In this document: in pieces, positions 35,851-46,592 of the stretch
Numbering within the stretch: position 1 is the first letter of the stretch
How the letters are laid out: every line of letters begins with the position of its first letter
Assembly (NCBI RefSeq): GCF_000182925.2
Contig: NC_026506.1
Coordinates: 2,232,001 to 2,296,000, forward strand
DNA length: 64,000 nt
Origin: Neurospora crassa OR74A
Lineage: Eukaryota > Ascomycota > Sordariomycetes > Sordariales > Sordariaceae
Direction: 5' to 3'
The notes under the pieces: model-generated
The model's input: the letters and a program-made list of their open reading frames with translations, nothing else
The model's database searches: none
What the model was told of the DNA's origin: nothing
Position numbers and translations under genes: made by a program

Positions 35851-37483
35851 TCGATTACGAGATACCTGTTTGCTCAAAAGCTTATGTCTATAAGCTCCCT
35901 AACTAGATTCTCCCTTCGTCATCTGATCGTGGTATGGCGTGCGGGTTTCGGCGTAGTTTTGTCCCCAGATTTCCTTCCCTTTTTCTTCTTCTTTTTTTGT
36001 TTTCTTTTTCACGTCACGGGACTTGCAGTTCTTGCAATGCGTGTAGTGCACGCTTTTCACTGAGGGATGCAGCTGTCAGGGGGATCCGTCTGTCCGCCTG
36101 GGCGGCAGTGATGGTGTGGAGCAAGCAGCATGGATTTGAACCCGCTGCAGTTGTCGATTTCTTTTGCGAGATGCGAAATGCGAGATGCGCAAAAAGTGAA
36201 GAGAGGTAGGTGTGGGTGGTGACGTCAGTATTATGGGGGAGCTGCGGGCGTGGGCGGTTGGGCGGTTGACGGTCAGTGCCGGTTTTGCATCCGCGAGATG
36301 GGGTTGGGAAGAGCAGGAACGGAGAGAGGCTGATCGCTGCCCCTGGGGTGGTTGTTGCCTTTTTTTTGGTTGGCTCGGTTGAAGTGTATGTAAGTGCTGA
36401 TCAATGATCGGGGTTGGGGTTATGTGCGTGGGATACTGTCACTAGAACTAGTGTCCGGCGTGACGATCTCGGACGGCTTGACAACGGAATGATGGACGGT
36501 CCAAGGAAAGTTGAATGTCAAACGGTTTGCGTCTTTAAATCATTGATCAGCCCTTTGATGAACGCTCTCTGTTGCGTGTGACAATGGCACAGTGATATAG
36601 TTTAAGCGCTGCTTGTCCATTGATGGAAGTAGATAGGATTTCCTTCTGTTGATATTTCGGTGTTTGCAGAATTCCGTTTCCATATTTGGCAGAATGATAT
36701 GTGACCTAATTCATTGCAGTGTCCCACTCGAATAACTGTTCTAATCCAAAACCTTGTGGCCTCGCGGTAGCAACAATAGTCATCGCGTTCTCTCTCTTGT
36801 ATCCTCGGGCCCTTCCTTGATTTGCGAGACTCATAACTCTCTCCTACCGCTTCTGCCAGTCCATTCCCACCCAACAAGCCTGCCTGCTTGCTTCCCGCAT
36901 CATAACGTAAAAGCCGATGGAAGAGCGCCTCATCGAAAGATCCAATTCTCTTGCAATTTGCCTTATTCAAAGCAACCTGTAGATGAAGATCTAAAGGAGG
37001 GCCAGAATGCCGCTCTGTCATCTTGACAGATGATAATGTAAGAGTAGGTGATGCGGTAAATAAAAAACCAAACACTTTGTCTTTTAAGAACGACGGAAGT
37101 GAAGAAACCCATGATTGTAATGATGTAGTGTATATATGGGGGAATATGAGGATAAAAAATTAAAGACCAATCTCATCGCCATGCCCAATCGCAGAATAAG
37201 ACGCCTTTCGCAATGATGTTGATGTGATCCCCTTAACCAAACATGAGAAACCCCGGAATGACAAACATAAAAGTAAAACCCTCAAACGCCGCGACGTATG
37301 CCAGATGACATCGTTGTCTGATTCCCACCCCTTGTTTGTCGATGTTGATGTTGATGTTGATCTTGTTGTGGTTGTAGTTGTTGTGATTGCGCCATGGAGG
37401 TGCTGTGACTGTTGCCTCTCGTCCCACTTCTCTTTCGCTCTCCCCCCTTTTCTTTTCCTCTCTCCATTCTTAACTCGCCGCTT

Positions 37484-38177
37484 TCATTCCGTTTCGCACT
37501 GGAAACCCATGCTGTACCGGTATTCCCCTGTTTCATCTCGCACCGGAATCATCGTCAAGAAGTTGACAAACCGTTGGCCGTTCTTCTTAAAATTGACCAC
37601 CTCAACCTGCACCTCGGCGTTCCTATCAATCGCTTTCCTCATCGTATTGATCGTGTTGGAGTCGACGTACTTCCTTGTCGATTTCGGCTTGACCATTCCG
37701 TCGGGTGACTGAAGAAAACGGCAGTTTCTCCCCAAGACCTCCGCATTGCTGTATCCTGTCATATAGAGAAAAGCTTCCGAGGCGTACACAATTGGCGTGT
37801 CTTTTTGCTTCAGGTCGCACAGAATCAGAGCGCATGACGTGTCAACAGGTCCCAGTTCTACTTGGGGGTTTGGCCTGTTCATAATCTGAATCTGTTACAG
37901 TGTGTCAGCCGCTTTAACCTCCCCATGATAACAACGAACAGGGCTTCGGTGGTGACTAACCAGATAGCCCATAATGTCATAACCGCCGGGAGCGTAGAGC
38001 GTATGGAAGAAGAGAGGGTTGGCCGTGGGCGCGGTTCGAGGGTCATAGTGGTATTGCTGGGGTGTTTTTGTTAGCAGGGGCATCGCCAATACCAAGCAGA
38101 AGAAAAGGAGTGCTGTCTACCTGATACGCCTCAACCTCCCATGGGTTCATGGTGCTCGAGTTCACGGTATGGCTCAT
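37484..38177 (-). CDS. vvd: Blue-light photoreceptor VIVID (LOV/PAS protein), 3 exons
   Basis: A flavin-binding LOV-domain protein. Light forms a Cys-FAD/FMN adduct, VVD dimerises, and it binds and inactivates the White Collar Complex, giving photoadaptation and gating of clock responses. Exons are 38121-38177, 37961-38056 and 37484-37891 (57+96+408 nt), with introns of 64 and 69 bp (GTAGAC..CCAG and GTTAGT..ACAG). The 186-residue protein has the adduct cysteine Cys108 (GRNCRFLQ), the signalling Cys71, Ile74 and Ile85 near the flavin, and Gln182 near the C-terminus. It has the known N-terminal cap (MNPWEVEAYQQYHYDP) and the LOV core from about residue 65. Length, exon sizes and these residues agree with N. 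crassa VVD as I remember it, which is the main basis for naming the organism. Neighbouring genes are unrelated in function. Confidence 0.98.
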
Positions 38178-38490
38178 GGTGCTGGTTATGAGACAGTGTG
38201 TTGGTAGGGTATTATGATGGTTTCTTTAGCCGGCTGAAGAGGCTTTCGAGTAATCGCACAGGCGCCAGCCCCCTAACTGGCAAAGGCTAACAGGTTGATG
38301 ACGATGTTCTAGGCCGACCTATTTGGGACAAGGGAAATTGGTAGTGTAAGTGTGATAGGTTATCGCATAGACCAATAGAGTCGAGGATGAGATGGAGCTC
38401 GTTGAGTGTAATGATGTCAAGGTTGAAGGCATACACGGTGGCAAGAAGTAAGGCAAAGGAAGAAAGGCTATGAGGTTGAAGGAAGAAGAG

Positions 38491-38503
38491 GGTATTTAAT
38501 AAA
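38491..38503 (-). promoter_or_regulatory. TATA-like element upstream of vvd
   Basis: The minus-strand sequence TTATTAAATACC lies about 315 bp before the vvd ATG and about 50 bp downstream of the proximal GATCGA motif. Spacing fits a core promoter giving a 5' UTR of roughly 280 nt. Position and sequence only; no transcript evidence. Confidence 0.4.
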
Positions 38504-38550
38504 GCCCTAAGACGCAAAGGTCTGGTTGGGATTGAGCGCCGGAATGCCGT

Positions 38551-38558
38551 CGATCGAG
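38551..38558 (-). promoter_or_regulatory. Candidate proximal light-response element of vvd
   Basis: CGATCGAG contains the GATC(GA) core recognised by the White Collar Complex. A second GATC (minus strand AGATCCCC) lies about 20 bp away at 38571-38575. It sits about 375 bp before the ATG. The link to WCC binding is inferred from the known motif and the gene's known light induction. Confidence 0.45.
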
Positions 38559-40050
38559 ATGTAATGTAGGGGATCTGGAGCAGGATTTGGCTGCGGAACG
38601 AGGCCGTATCAGTGCAGATGTGAGGACCGAAAGGTGGAAACAGTAATCTTGGGTGCGATAAACAAAATCAAGACGCAAAGGTTCCAGACAAAGTTTGTAT
38701 CGGGAATCCGGTAGACCTGGTCAACAACCGGTATCCTGCTGGTCATTTGAAGTGGGAGCCAGGGGTGTTTGGGATGCCCAGGGTCCTGTATGGAGAGACA
38801 CCATAGCTCAAGAGCCAGGCAGGGCAGGCCAACGGGGGGCCAGGGACATACAGAAAAAAAGAGAGACAGTTGCCAGAGACAAGACGCCGATCCAATCGAA
38901 CGGTACACGACGCCTTTACACGTTCCATGTACGTAGGTAGCAAGGGTGGCCTGAGGGTACACAAAGAGACCACGGCTGGGACAAGAGATGGGAGGTCTTT
39001 GTGTGAGCCATGGACAAAACGCGGGAGCCAGGCTGTGGGTGGTATGCCGGCGACATGGCCGTTTCGATTTTTTGATTTTTTTTTTTGTTGAAGAGTGACT
39101 GCTTGCTGCTGTTCCATTGTCCGGGTGCCGCTTGCTCTGCTGTCCCGTATCTAGTGTACAGCGGTATCCATCATCCCGTCTCAGCGCCGAGGCCAGGATC
39201 TGTGATCACAGCCTGCATCGGGAAGCTCTTGAGATCGGGAAACTCAGAGGACACAACGGGAGTGGCCCGATGTTCGAGCAGTTCGGATGGATCCAGTAAT
39301 GGGACCGCATTTCCTTTGACACCCTGGACTAGGTGGAAGACCCTGGCATCCAAGAATCCCCATCATGTGCCCCGTCTTTATCGACAACTTGCACCGTATA
39401 GGTTTTTATCATCACGCTCTTCATCGACGCTCAGGGCTGACCACCCCCTTGCCGTTTATTTGACCATTACACCCCCAACCCAAGACCAATGGCACCAAAA
39501 GTCATGGAAGAAGAGTCTTGATCTTGATTACATAGTAGTCTCTCAATGGGCTGATGATGCCATATATGCTTCACACTTTTGGTGAACAATTCCGTGGTGA
39601 CTTTTATTGTTCAGATCGATGGCGTCTTAGGGTTTTTGCTTATTAAGATAGTGTCTTCAAATGAATGCTAACAGAGAAGAGAAAGATAGTATAAGCGTTA
39701 TCAAAGCACGAGAGGAGGTTGACGAGATGGAGATCGGTGAGAGTTGCCAATTGTGGATATGCAAAAGTCCGAAGGGAGGAAAGAGAGGCCGATGGAGTCA
39801 TAGACGTAGGTACCTAGGTACTTAATAACCGAACAAAGTTCGATCCAGAAACCGAAGAGGGTCATGGCCAAGAGGCCAAAACGTTGAAAAACGTACCCAT
39901 TCGCGGACAGCACGGAGACAAATAGGAGAAGAAGGAGCAGCAGACGGCGTGAGAATGCAGGCAAATCTGGATGCCGCCAAGACCAATGGAACCCCCAAGC
40001 GAACTTGGGGGACACTTTCTGATTTTGGATGGCAGTGTAGAATGGGGACA

Positions 40051-40127
40051 GCGATGCTGACCGATCGCAGCTGCTAAACCATCGAGGGACCCAGATCCGC
40101 AGCGATCGCACCAGCGCCGTGGATCGA
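40051..40127. promoter_or_regulatory. Candidate distal light-response element cluster of vvd
   Basis: Within 77 bp there are five GAT-core motifs: GCGATGC, CCGATCGC, CAGATCCG, GCGATCGC and GGATCGAA. The cluster is centred about 1.9 kb before the vvd ATG. Paired GATC-type sites are the known binding pattern of the WC-1/WC-2 GATA-type zinc fingers. I recall that vvd is controlled by a WCC enhancer roughly this far upstream, but I cannot confirm that it is this one. Confidence 0.5.
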
Positions 40128-40344
40128 ACCAAGAACGGGACCCACGCGCCAGCACGAACAATTGAAACCGCACCAACCAGCCAGCGGACAGTGCAGATAG
40201 GGAAAGAAAACGGGCACGTTTTTACTGCAACGTCAACCCTAGTGCTCTAGGGAGTTACTTAGTCACTTCCATCTGTCAAGTTGTCTCTTCGGTTTCGGTT
40301 CCTTTCAAGTTGTCCCGTCACCGGCTGTCAAATGCGCACCGCGC

Positions 40345-40368
40345 ACCACCACCACCACCACCACCACC
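40345..40368 (+). repeat. CAC/CCA trinucleotide repeat
   Basis: About eight tandem CCA units in noncoding DNA upstream of vvd. Confidence 0.85.
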
Positions 40369-40446
40369 GGACATACGACACTTGACACCTTAACCACCAA
40401 CGTTAATCTGCCCGACCCGAGAGGTTGGTGGGGAGGTTGGTTGGTT

Positions 40447-40499
40447 GGTAGGTAGGTAGGTAGGTAGGTAGGTAGGTAGGTAGGTAGGTAGGTAGGTAG
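40447..40499 (+). repeat. GGTA tetranucleotide microsatellite
   Basis: About 13 tandem GGTA units, about 2.3 kb before the vvd ATG. Likely length-variable between strains. Confidence 0.92.
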
Positions 40500-42719
40500 A
40501 TATGTACCTCAAGTACTCAACACCGCCAGGACCATAATAGCGGAACCCATCTTCATATGTGTTCGGAGAGCTTGCTGATATCGTTGCGCTAAAGACATGT
40601 GGTGATGCCTTGGTTCTGGGCTCGGTTGTTATGGTGTTCCCATTCCATCTGCTCCCTTGTAGGCGTCAAGGCCGAACCCCCTTGCTACACTACAAACCTA
40701 CCTCGTCCCTTTGCGCCGACCAGCCGTGAGGTGACCCACGCTTCTCGCTTGTATGCTCGACAGCCCGAGTTTGGATCCAACAGCAACCAGGTTATCGTCG
40801 GGTATATGTACAGTCAATTTACTGTATGGCGATAAAGCGGGCGGGGCATCTTGGGGGTCTTGATGAGCAGAGGGTCCGGTAGGTGGTAGACCTTTAGGCA
40901 GAGGCGCATGGGGGGGTCATGAAGTTGTGGAAGGACAAAAGAAGGAGGGGGGGAGGGGGGCGCCCCAGCCTGGCTCCCTTGGGACTGGGAGAGAACCATG
41001 AACAACAACAGGGCGGCCTGGTCTCATGCAACTGTAGGGACATCACATGAATACCGTCGACAAAACGGACCAAACTATCGACGCCCCCTCTTTTCCCGAA
41101 AAGTCTCAGGCTCCTCATCGTGATGGGAATGAGGGGAAATGAGACTTGACAGATTGGGATGATCACCAGCAGGATACGGGAGGCCATAGGACGCCAGGAA
41201 GCAGGCAAGCTCGAATCACAGTGCTGGCGTGAATAAGTGATGGCGTTGGCGTCGGCACATCATCGAGGGAAGAGGGAGAAGTCACAACACGGGATTATCG
41301 CAACTTCCCCTTTCGGGATGTGCGCGGGTTGCGTCTGTCCCCGGCTACTTACCTTTCGCCCATGTCATGGTCACCTTGCCCTGTTCCCGTGTATTCCGCT
41401 CGTTTTTCATCCATCTGCAACCGCAAACGGGATGGCTCTAATGTGCCAACTTTCAGGGCAAGACTTTGCTCAACCTGCCGCTTGGTTTCCAATTAGTTCC
41501 ATGATAACCGGTGACTGCACGACCGCAGAGCAGTTTGAAATCTCGATGTGACACGGTGCACAGTCCCAGCGCTTGGTTACACCGAATAATAAACGGCAAG
41601 CCGGGTCTTCGTGAAGAGGTTGCCTGTGTTAAGTCAGCATTCGATCTTCCAAAAACACACTGCTGAGAGTGCGTGTGTGTGTAGTATACTCCGATGTTAA
41701 AGACGGCTTGTGTTTGATGCCACTGCATCGCCGGCCAGGTGAATGAGGGTGATGGAGATAAATCGTCCAACGTTGACGAAAACGCAAAGGCGCCAAGAGC
41801 GGGAAGTTCCCATGGGCTTCGACGGCCAATATCCACCTTGTTCACACACTCATATCCCTTGTCCGACAGAGACGCCAGCGACCTGGAAGGGATAAAGAAT
41901 GGCGGTTGGTTGGTGAGTTCTCACCATGAAGAGGGCTCATCACCATCTCGCCGCCTGCCTCTTGTCGCGGTCATCAGCCAAGGGGGCTTTCGCTACCGCT
42001 GAAAAGACCTGTCATGATCCGCCCTCCCGGTTCTTGGGCGGTAATCTGTAATCTGTAGGACAGGCGACTCACTCGGCGAGTAAGAGCAAGTCAGCAACCA
42101 GGATCGAGGATTCACATTTCACAACAATTTCCCGTTCGGGCTTCGCAATGTAAGGGTACCTAAGCTGAGCTGGCTACTACCATAGTAATGCCCGAGCCAT
42201 GTGTGCATATGTGGAACGGCACTTCAAGAAGGGTCTGGCTTGTTTGAGGAGAGACAGAGAGTGAACTGTGCCTTTCACGGCCAGTCATCGCTGGAAAAAC
42301 AAAAGGTTGAGGCTGAAGCTGTGCTGTGTTGCGGGAAGCCTCCCCCCTTGTCCCTGATGTCACACATTGCTGTCGATTGGTCGTCAAAAAAATACCCTAC
42401 AATTGCTGGTCAAGTACCCGGGGGGGCATGACAGGCTCGGCCGTGCATCTTGATGCCAGCGAGGGTAGTTCCAGATAGCTTATGCCGTCCTCAACTTGGC
42501 GAATAGAGTCTTACGAATACAGGTGCTTCTCGTATACTCGCAGAATCAGCAGAAATCTATAACATGACGGGTACGAGTTGAGATGGATCTCCATTGCTGG
42601 ATCGGTTGGATGACTGGTTCATTTGATTCACTGGACCGAGTTGATTACCTACTATCATTTTGTGTACAGATCAATGCTGGAAAGTTTGTTAGCGTGTTAC
42701 CCGCCCCACAACATTTAAC

Positions 42720-42736
42720 GGGGGGGGGGGGGGGGG
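42720..42736 (+). repeat. Poly(G) tract, 17 nt
   Basis: An uninterrupted run of 17 G in noncoding DNA, lying between the two arms of the inverted repeat at 42677 and 42963. Confidence 0.9.
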
Positions 42737-42891
42737 TTGCAAGCTTGGACACATCTATCTACGGCTTTTGATTGGCTGAAATCGCTTGATTTCGAGGAGA
42801 GAAAGAGTTGACAGACAATCCAGACAGCTCACACACACACACGGTTTTTTTCACCAGCCAAGGTGCCCAAATCACTAGAAACACTTGGACT

Positions 42892-42919
42892 TACCCTATA
42901 ACTGGTAAGTTATAGGGTA
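42892..42919. repeat. Perfect 12-bp hairpin with 4-nt loop
   Basis: TACCCTATAACT and its exact reverse complement AGTTATAGGGTA are separated only by GGTA. It lies inside the larger inverted repeat. It could form a cruciform or RNA hairpin; no gene end is nearby to make it a terminator. Confidence 0.8.
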
Positions 42920-43214
42920 TTTACAGATCCCCTTCGCTTCCCTTGTCGAAAGCTGCTTACAAGTACCACGCTAACGAACTTTCCAGGGGTGAACTGTACA
43001 GCAGCGTTACGGTTGGGAAGAGCTGAGGTCTCAGGTATGTATCGATGTACCGCGCTAGCGGTCTTGGCTCTCAGGTCTTCTAGTGTGAGTACAGCAAAGT
43101 ACATGTGCAGTGGCTCGAGCTTCTTCGCCAAATCCCGATTTTCGATGTAACGGAACCACTTCCAGTCTCCACTACCTACCTAGGTACCTCTCCTCCATCG
43201 GCCTCCACTCCCGC

Positions 43215-43251
43215 TTCCACTTGGACCGAAACGTAAACGTCCCAAGTGGAA
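43215..43251. repeat. 10-bp inverted repeat (TTCCACTTGG / CCAAGTGGAA)
   Basis: Two exact inverted 10-mers separated by 17 bp. The right arm overlaps the third copy of the GGAAAGTTCGTTA motif. It lies about 650 bp before the nse2 ATG. Confidence 0.6.
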
Positions 43252-43901
43252 AGTTCGTTACCTAAATGGTCGAGACGCGTTCCGCTGAGGGCAACACGCG
43301 TTTTCCACTCCCAACTTCTTCAACACCGTTCAGTTTCAATTTTAATCCGACATTCACGATTCCCATCACCAAATCACCGACCCGGACAAGGAATACCGTT
43401 GCCAGCCGTCGAGACGTCTCGATCGCCGTGTTCGATCATTGTTCGATCTCTGTTCGACGTAGGTCTAGTAGGGCTACACAAGCAACCACCGTCCAAATTG
43501 CATGACGGGTACAGGCTCGACAGGTCGTTCAACAGGCTGTTCAACAAAGGTCATTGCATGTTTTAGACTCCCTGATCGCTAAATATCCCGAGACTCTACG
43601 GCAATCAAGAACCCCTCTGGTCCCTGTTCTGCTTTCTTCCACCCGCCTTCTACGCCTCAACGGTCCAGCTCTTTATCTGCAAGGCAGCCCAACCGACGCC
43701 GGTACACTGCTGCTCACCTGGGGACACACAGTGACACTGACTGCCAAGCCCCCCCGGCCAACATTACGCACCATCATATTCGATTGAAGGGTTTATCGGC
43801 ACGACAGCGGATCGCCCAGCATAGAGCAAGCTATCACGGACACCTAGCCAGCGGCCACCTATACCCAGCCGAGCCACCTCAATACCGCGCATTCCAGCAT
43901 C

Positions 43902-45172
43902 ATGCCACCCGGGCGACTTGTTCAGGGTTCGCGCCGCCCTCAGCCAACTGCCTCCGCGTCCACATCAGCCCACAATGGGTCCGACCTGCCCCCCTATGAG
44001 CCTCCCTCGCATCCAATGAACGATGCAGGCAGACAGGCCCTGGCCAACCTCACCAACAACAACGCGGAGATGCGCAAGTACGAGGACCATCTTTCCAAAT
44101 CCGCTACCTACTTGCGAGAGGCCGTTGGCGCCATCAACGATACCCTGTTTGCTCGTAAATCACAGCTGACGGGCAAGATCGAAAAGCGACGTGGCCGTGG
44201 CGAATCTGAAAAGGGCGAAGACGAGGCCGAGCTCGAGGAATACGTCAACAAGCTACATGGAGACGTGACCCATTTGACTGATGAGATCGAGGCTGCCTTG
44301 CGACAGGTTATTGACTACCGTGCCGAAGTTCAGCGCGAGAAGTTAGTTCTGGGCTCGGTGGCAGACCAGGTACAGAGCGAAAAATCCCGCCGGGAACGCC
44401 CCTCACGGAAACGGAAAGCTGCACAGCGGGCCAGCGGTGATAGTGATGAGGAGATGGGTGGTGTCGATGCCGAGCCTGAAGAGGCAGAGGCCGTCGGAGC
44501 TAAGGACGAGGCCCCTCTGACCGGCGTGCGCGAGGCACTCCACAAGGCAAGAGATTCCAACGCGAGACAGTACCGTGCCACGAGTGCTTATGACCGTTAC
44601 GCTTCCAACAACGAGTATATCGCTTTCAAAAAGATGTGGCATGATGCCCAGCATCCCGAAGACCAAGTGCCCCTTCCCGATGCGTCCACCTGGTTTGATA
44701 ACCAAGGCAGGCCTATTTGGGATGGTGCCCCGGCGGGCGATGAGGACCTCATTATCGAGCGCGAGGTCCAGGACCTCACTTGCAAGTTAACGCTTCGACC
44801 CTTGAAGGAGCCATACGCCAACCACAAATGCCCACACGTTTTCGAGAAAACCGCAATAATGGAGTACTTGAGAGGCACTGGGGGCAAAGCACAGTGCCCT
44901 GTGTGCACCAAGGTAAGAATAGACGTATTATTTTGTGCAACAAATCTCCAGCTGACATGTCACCACAGGAGCTTCGCATCAAGGACCTGTATCTTGATGA
45001 ACTCACATTGCGCAAGGTCAAGCGAGCTGCTCGAGCAGCAAGGGAAAGCGAGGACAGGAGCTCCAATGCTGATCCCGACGAACAAATGGATGAAAGCGTC
45101 CTCATGGGTGAGAGTACCCAATTACGGTCAGGCCGTGCGAACAACGGGGTGAAACAGGACGATTCTGAGTGA
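43902..45172 (+). CDS. nse2: E3 SUMO ligase Nse2/Mms21 of the Smc5/6 complex (2 exons)
   Basis: SUMO ligase bound to Smc5, needed for DNA repair and resolution of recombination intermediates. Exons 43902-44912 and 44969-45172 (GTAAGA..CCACAG, phase 0) give 404 residues. The SP-RING lies at about 290-340 and spans the splice junction. Zinc-binding residues are visible in TCKLTLRPLKEPYANHKCPH and AQCPVCTK, with the His of CPH. The N-terminal half is helical (about 40-160, with YEDHLSKSATYLREAVGAIN), fitting the Smc5-binding helices. An acidic linker (SGDSDEEMGGVDAEPEEAEA) separates it from the RING. A Ser/Asp/Glu-rich tail of ~60 residues follows. It is longer than yeast Mms21 (267), mostly from the linker and tail. 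The start ATG is the first in frame. Confidence 0.92.
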
Positions 45173-46223
45173 GAAAGGTTGTCTTTTGCATCGAGCTAAT
45201 GAGGGCGGCCGCTACATAGCGGAGTCTATTCCACCCCTGATCAAACCCCAGCAGGCGAACCACACCTTCGGCAGTTAGCGCGCACTGTTTGTTGTCACCT
45301 CAGTAGAGACGTTGCCATGCCTTGCATTCGATGTTGATCATATTGAAACCAGTCTCGGGTAACCGTTTAGTGTAGGGTGGTTGCTTGAAGAGATAAACCC
45401 TCGATACTCCATATGTATGTGTACGTCCACCGTACCCCTATCGTGCTTCGAAGGGTACAATGCCCGCTGTACCGGAGGAGACAAAAAAAAGGGGAAAAAA
45501 AAACCTGCTGCGAAATTGGAGTACCAAGTTACACCAAGTAAAGCTGGATATGCTTTCTGCTAGCAAAAAAAATGGGTTGGCCGGCCTCTCGACTGTTGAA
45601 AGCTAAACAGTGAACACCACTTCTCCAGTGGGTTATGTCCGTTTCAACACATGCAGGGTTCGATAACGGTTGACGGGCCATGATGTCCGCTAAGTTACTG
45701 TATGGGCCGCGGAAAGCGGGTTGCTAGTGCCCTGTCGGTGAAGCAATGATGGAGAAGCAGTTGAGAACAGCCCTCGGTAAACTTGGTATGGAACACTGGG
45801 TGGTGAACTTGCCGGTAAATGCCGGTGTCATGATGCCCTTGATGGTCAGGCGGGTACCGAAAATTGTTCACAAGTCCTCTCTGGCTCGAATGCAGGCCCG
45901 AACCAGGCAGCAGTCCCGCGAGGGGGTCTGTAGGATACAATTGCCGGAGTGGTTCAAAGTTCGGATGGCCCGAGGGGCTAGTGTAGCGGGGAAAAGAGAT
46001 AGTCAGCATGAAGACATTCTTTTCTTGCAAATCACGATTCTAACAAAATACGACACACCCTTGATGCCCTCTCTTGCCTTGTCTTGCCGTCTTGCCGATG
46101 ACATGCGAGAAACAGAGAACTTACCTCAAAGAAACTTCCGTTGGAGTCGTCGATTCGTACATGCCCGAACCGACGTAATGGATCGACGGGTGTTCTTGTC
46201 GGCTGCTGCTCCCCCTCCTATGA

Positions 46224-46592
46224 ATGGGACTCAATGGTGGTGGTGGCGAGCCAATACCATCATCTGATGACTCGGACAACACAGATTTATCGGATTTTGC
46301 TGCGAAAGAGTCTCTTCGCTTGCGACTCGTATACTTGCGAACCCTCCATCGATCGAAGCGCGACCTGTATGCCCGGATTCTATCACACGATTACGCGTTA
46401 GAGACAGGCAACGACTATTGTCAGAGCAACGACGAGGAACAACAAACAAGACCCGAACGTCCCCAACGAGCAAACGCCGGTGACCACCATCGAGATACAA
46501 CACGAGACACAATACACATCTCGAACGCAGGAAGAAATACTTACGAAGCTCTGAACCGATACCGTTCCTCCATGAACTTCTTTACCTCATGA
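46224..46592 (+). CDS. Possible small hydrophilic protein, unrecognised
   Basis: The 122-codon ORF starts with ATG and encodes a soluble protein rich in Arg, Asp and Asn. It has an acidic N-terminus (PSSDDSDNTDLSDF), then a possible amphipathic helix (ESLRLRLVYLRTLHRSKRDL), and it lacks Cys-rich or hydrophobic segments. No signal peptide, domain or homologue is recognised. It is the most protein-like ORF in a long empty stretch, but it may be a chance reading or one exon of a larger model. Confidence 0.2.
   Translation: MGLNGGGGEPIPSSDDSDNTDLSDFAAKESLRLRLVYLRTLHRSKRDLYARILSHDYALETGNDYCQSNDEEQQTRPERPQRANAGDHHRDTTRDTIHISNAGRNTYEALNRYRSSMNFFTS

Larger units (their letters stand above)
35011..37483. 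other. Intergenic region between gem1 and vvd, containing a tRNA gene
   Basis: 2.5 kb without a protein gene. Visible features are a 29-T tract at 35131-35159, a tRNA-Arg gene on the minus strand (35779-35850) with its T-rich terminator at 35732-35752, and a GATGTT/TTGTTG repeat at about 37337-37384 close to the vvd 3' end. The gem1 and vvd genes converge here. Confidence 0.6.
42677..42986. repeat. Imperfect 24-bp inverted repeat
   Basis: The left arm at 42677-42700 and the reverse complement of the right arm at 42963-42986 agree at 22 of 24 positions (core GGAAAGTT-Y-GTTAGCGTG). The shared 14-mer TGGAAAGTTCGTTA of the right arm occurs a third time at 43247-43260. The arrangement could be a decayed MITE or a paired protein-binding site. 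No convincing target-site duplication was found. Confidence 0.6.
38178..43901. other. 5.7 kb divergent intergenic region vvd / nse2
   Basis: No ORF here looks coding. The left third is the vvd regulatory region (candidate light-response elements listed separately). Further right are a CAC/CCA triplet run (~40345-40368), a GGTA tetranucleotide array (~40447-40499), a 17-G tract (42720-42736), inverted repeats and a 12-bp perfect hairpin (42677-43260), and then the upstream region of nse2. Confidence 0.6.

Noticed and set aside
40447-40499. Regular repeat array considered as a CRISPR-like structure
   Set aside because: It is a pure tetranucleotide microsatellite without unique spacers, and the genome is eukaryotic.
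42583-43131. Two short frames on opposite strands both encoding GKFVSV
   Set aside because: The shared peptide comes from the two arms of the inverted repeat, not from related genes.
45746-46267. 173-codon open frame in the empty interval
   Set aside because: No recognisable domain, atypical composition (a run of Trp near the end) and an overlapping frame of similar quality on the other strand.
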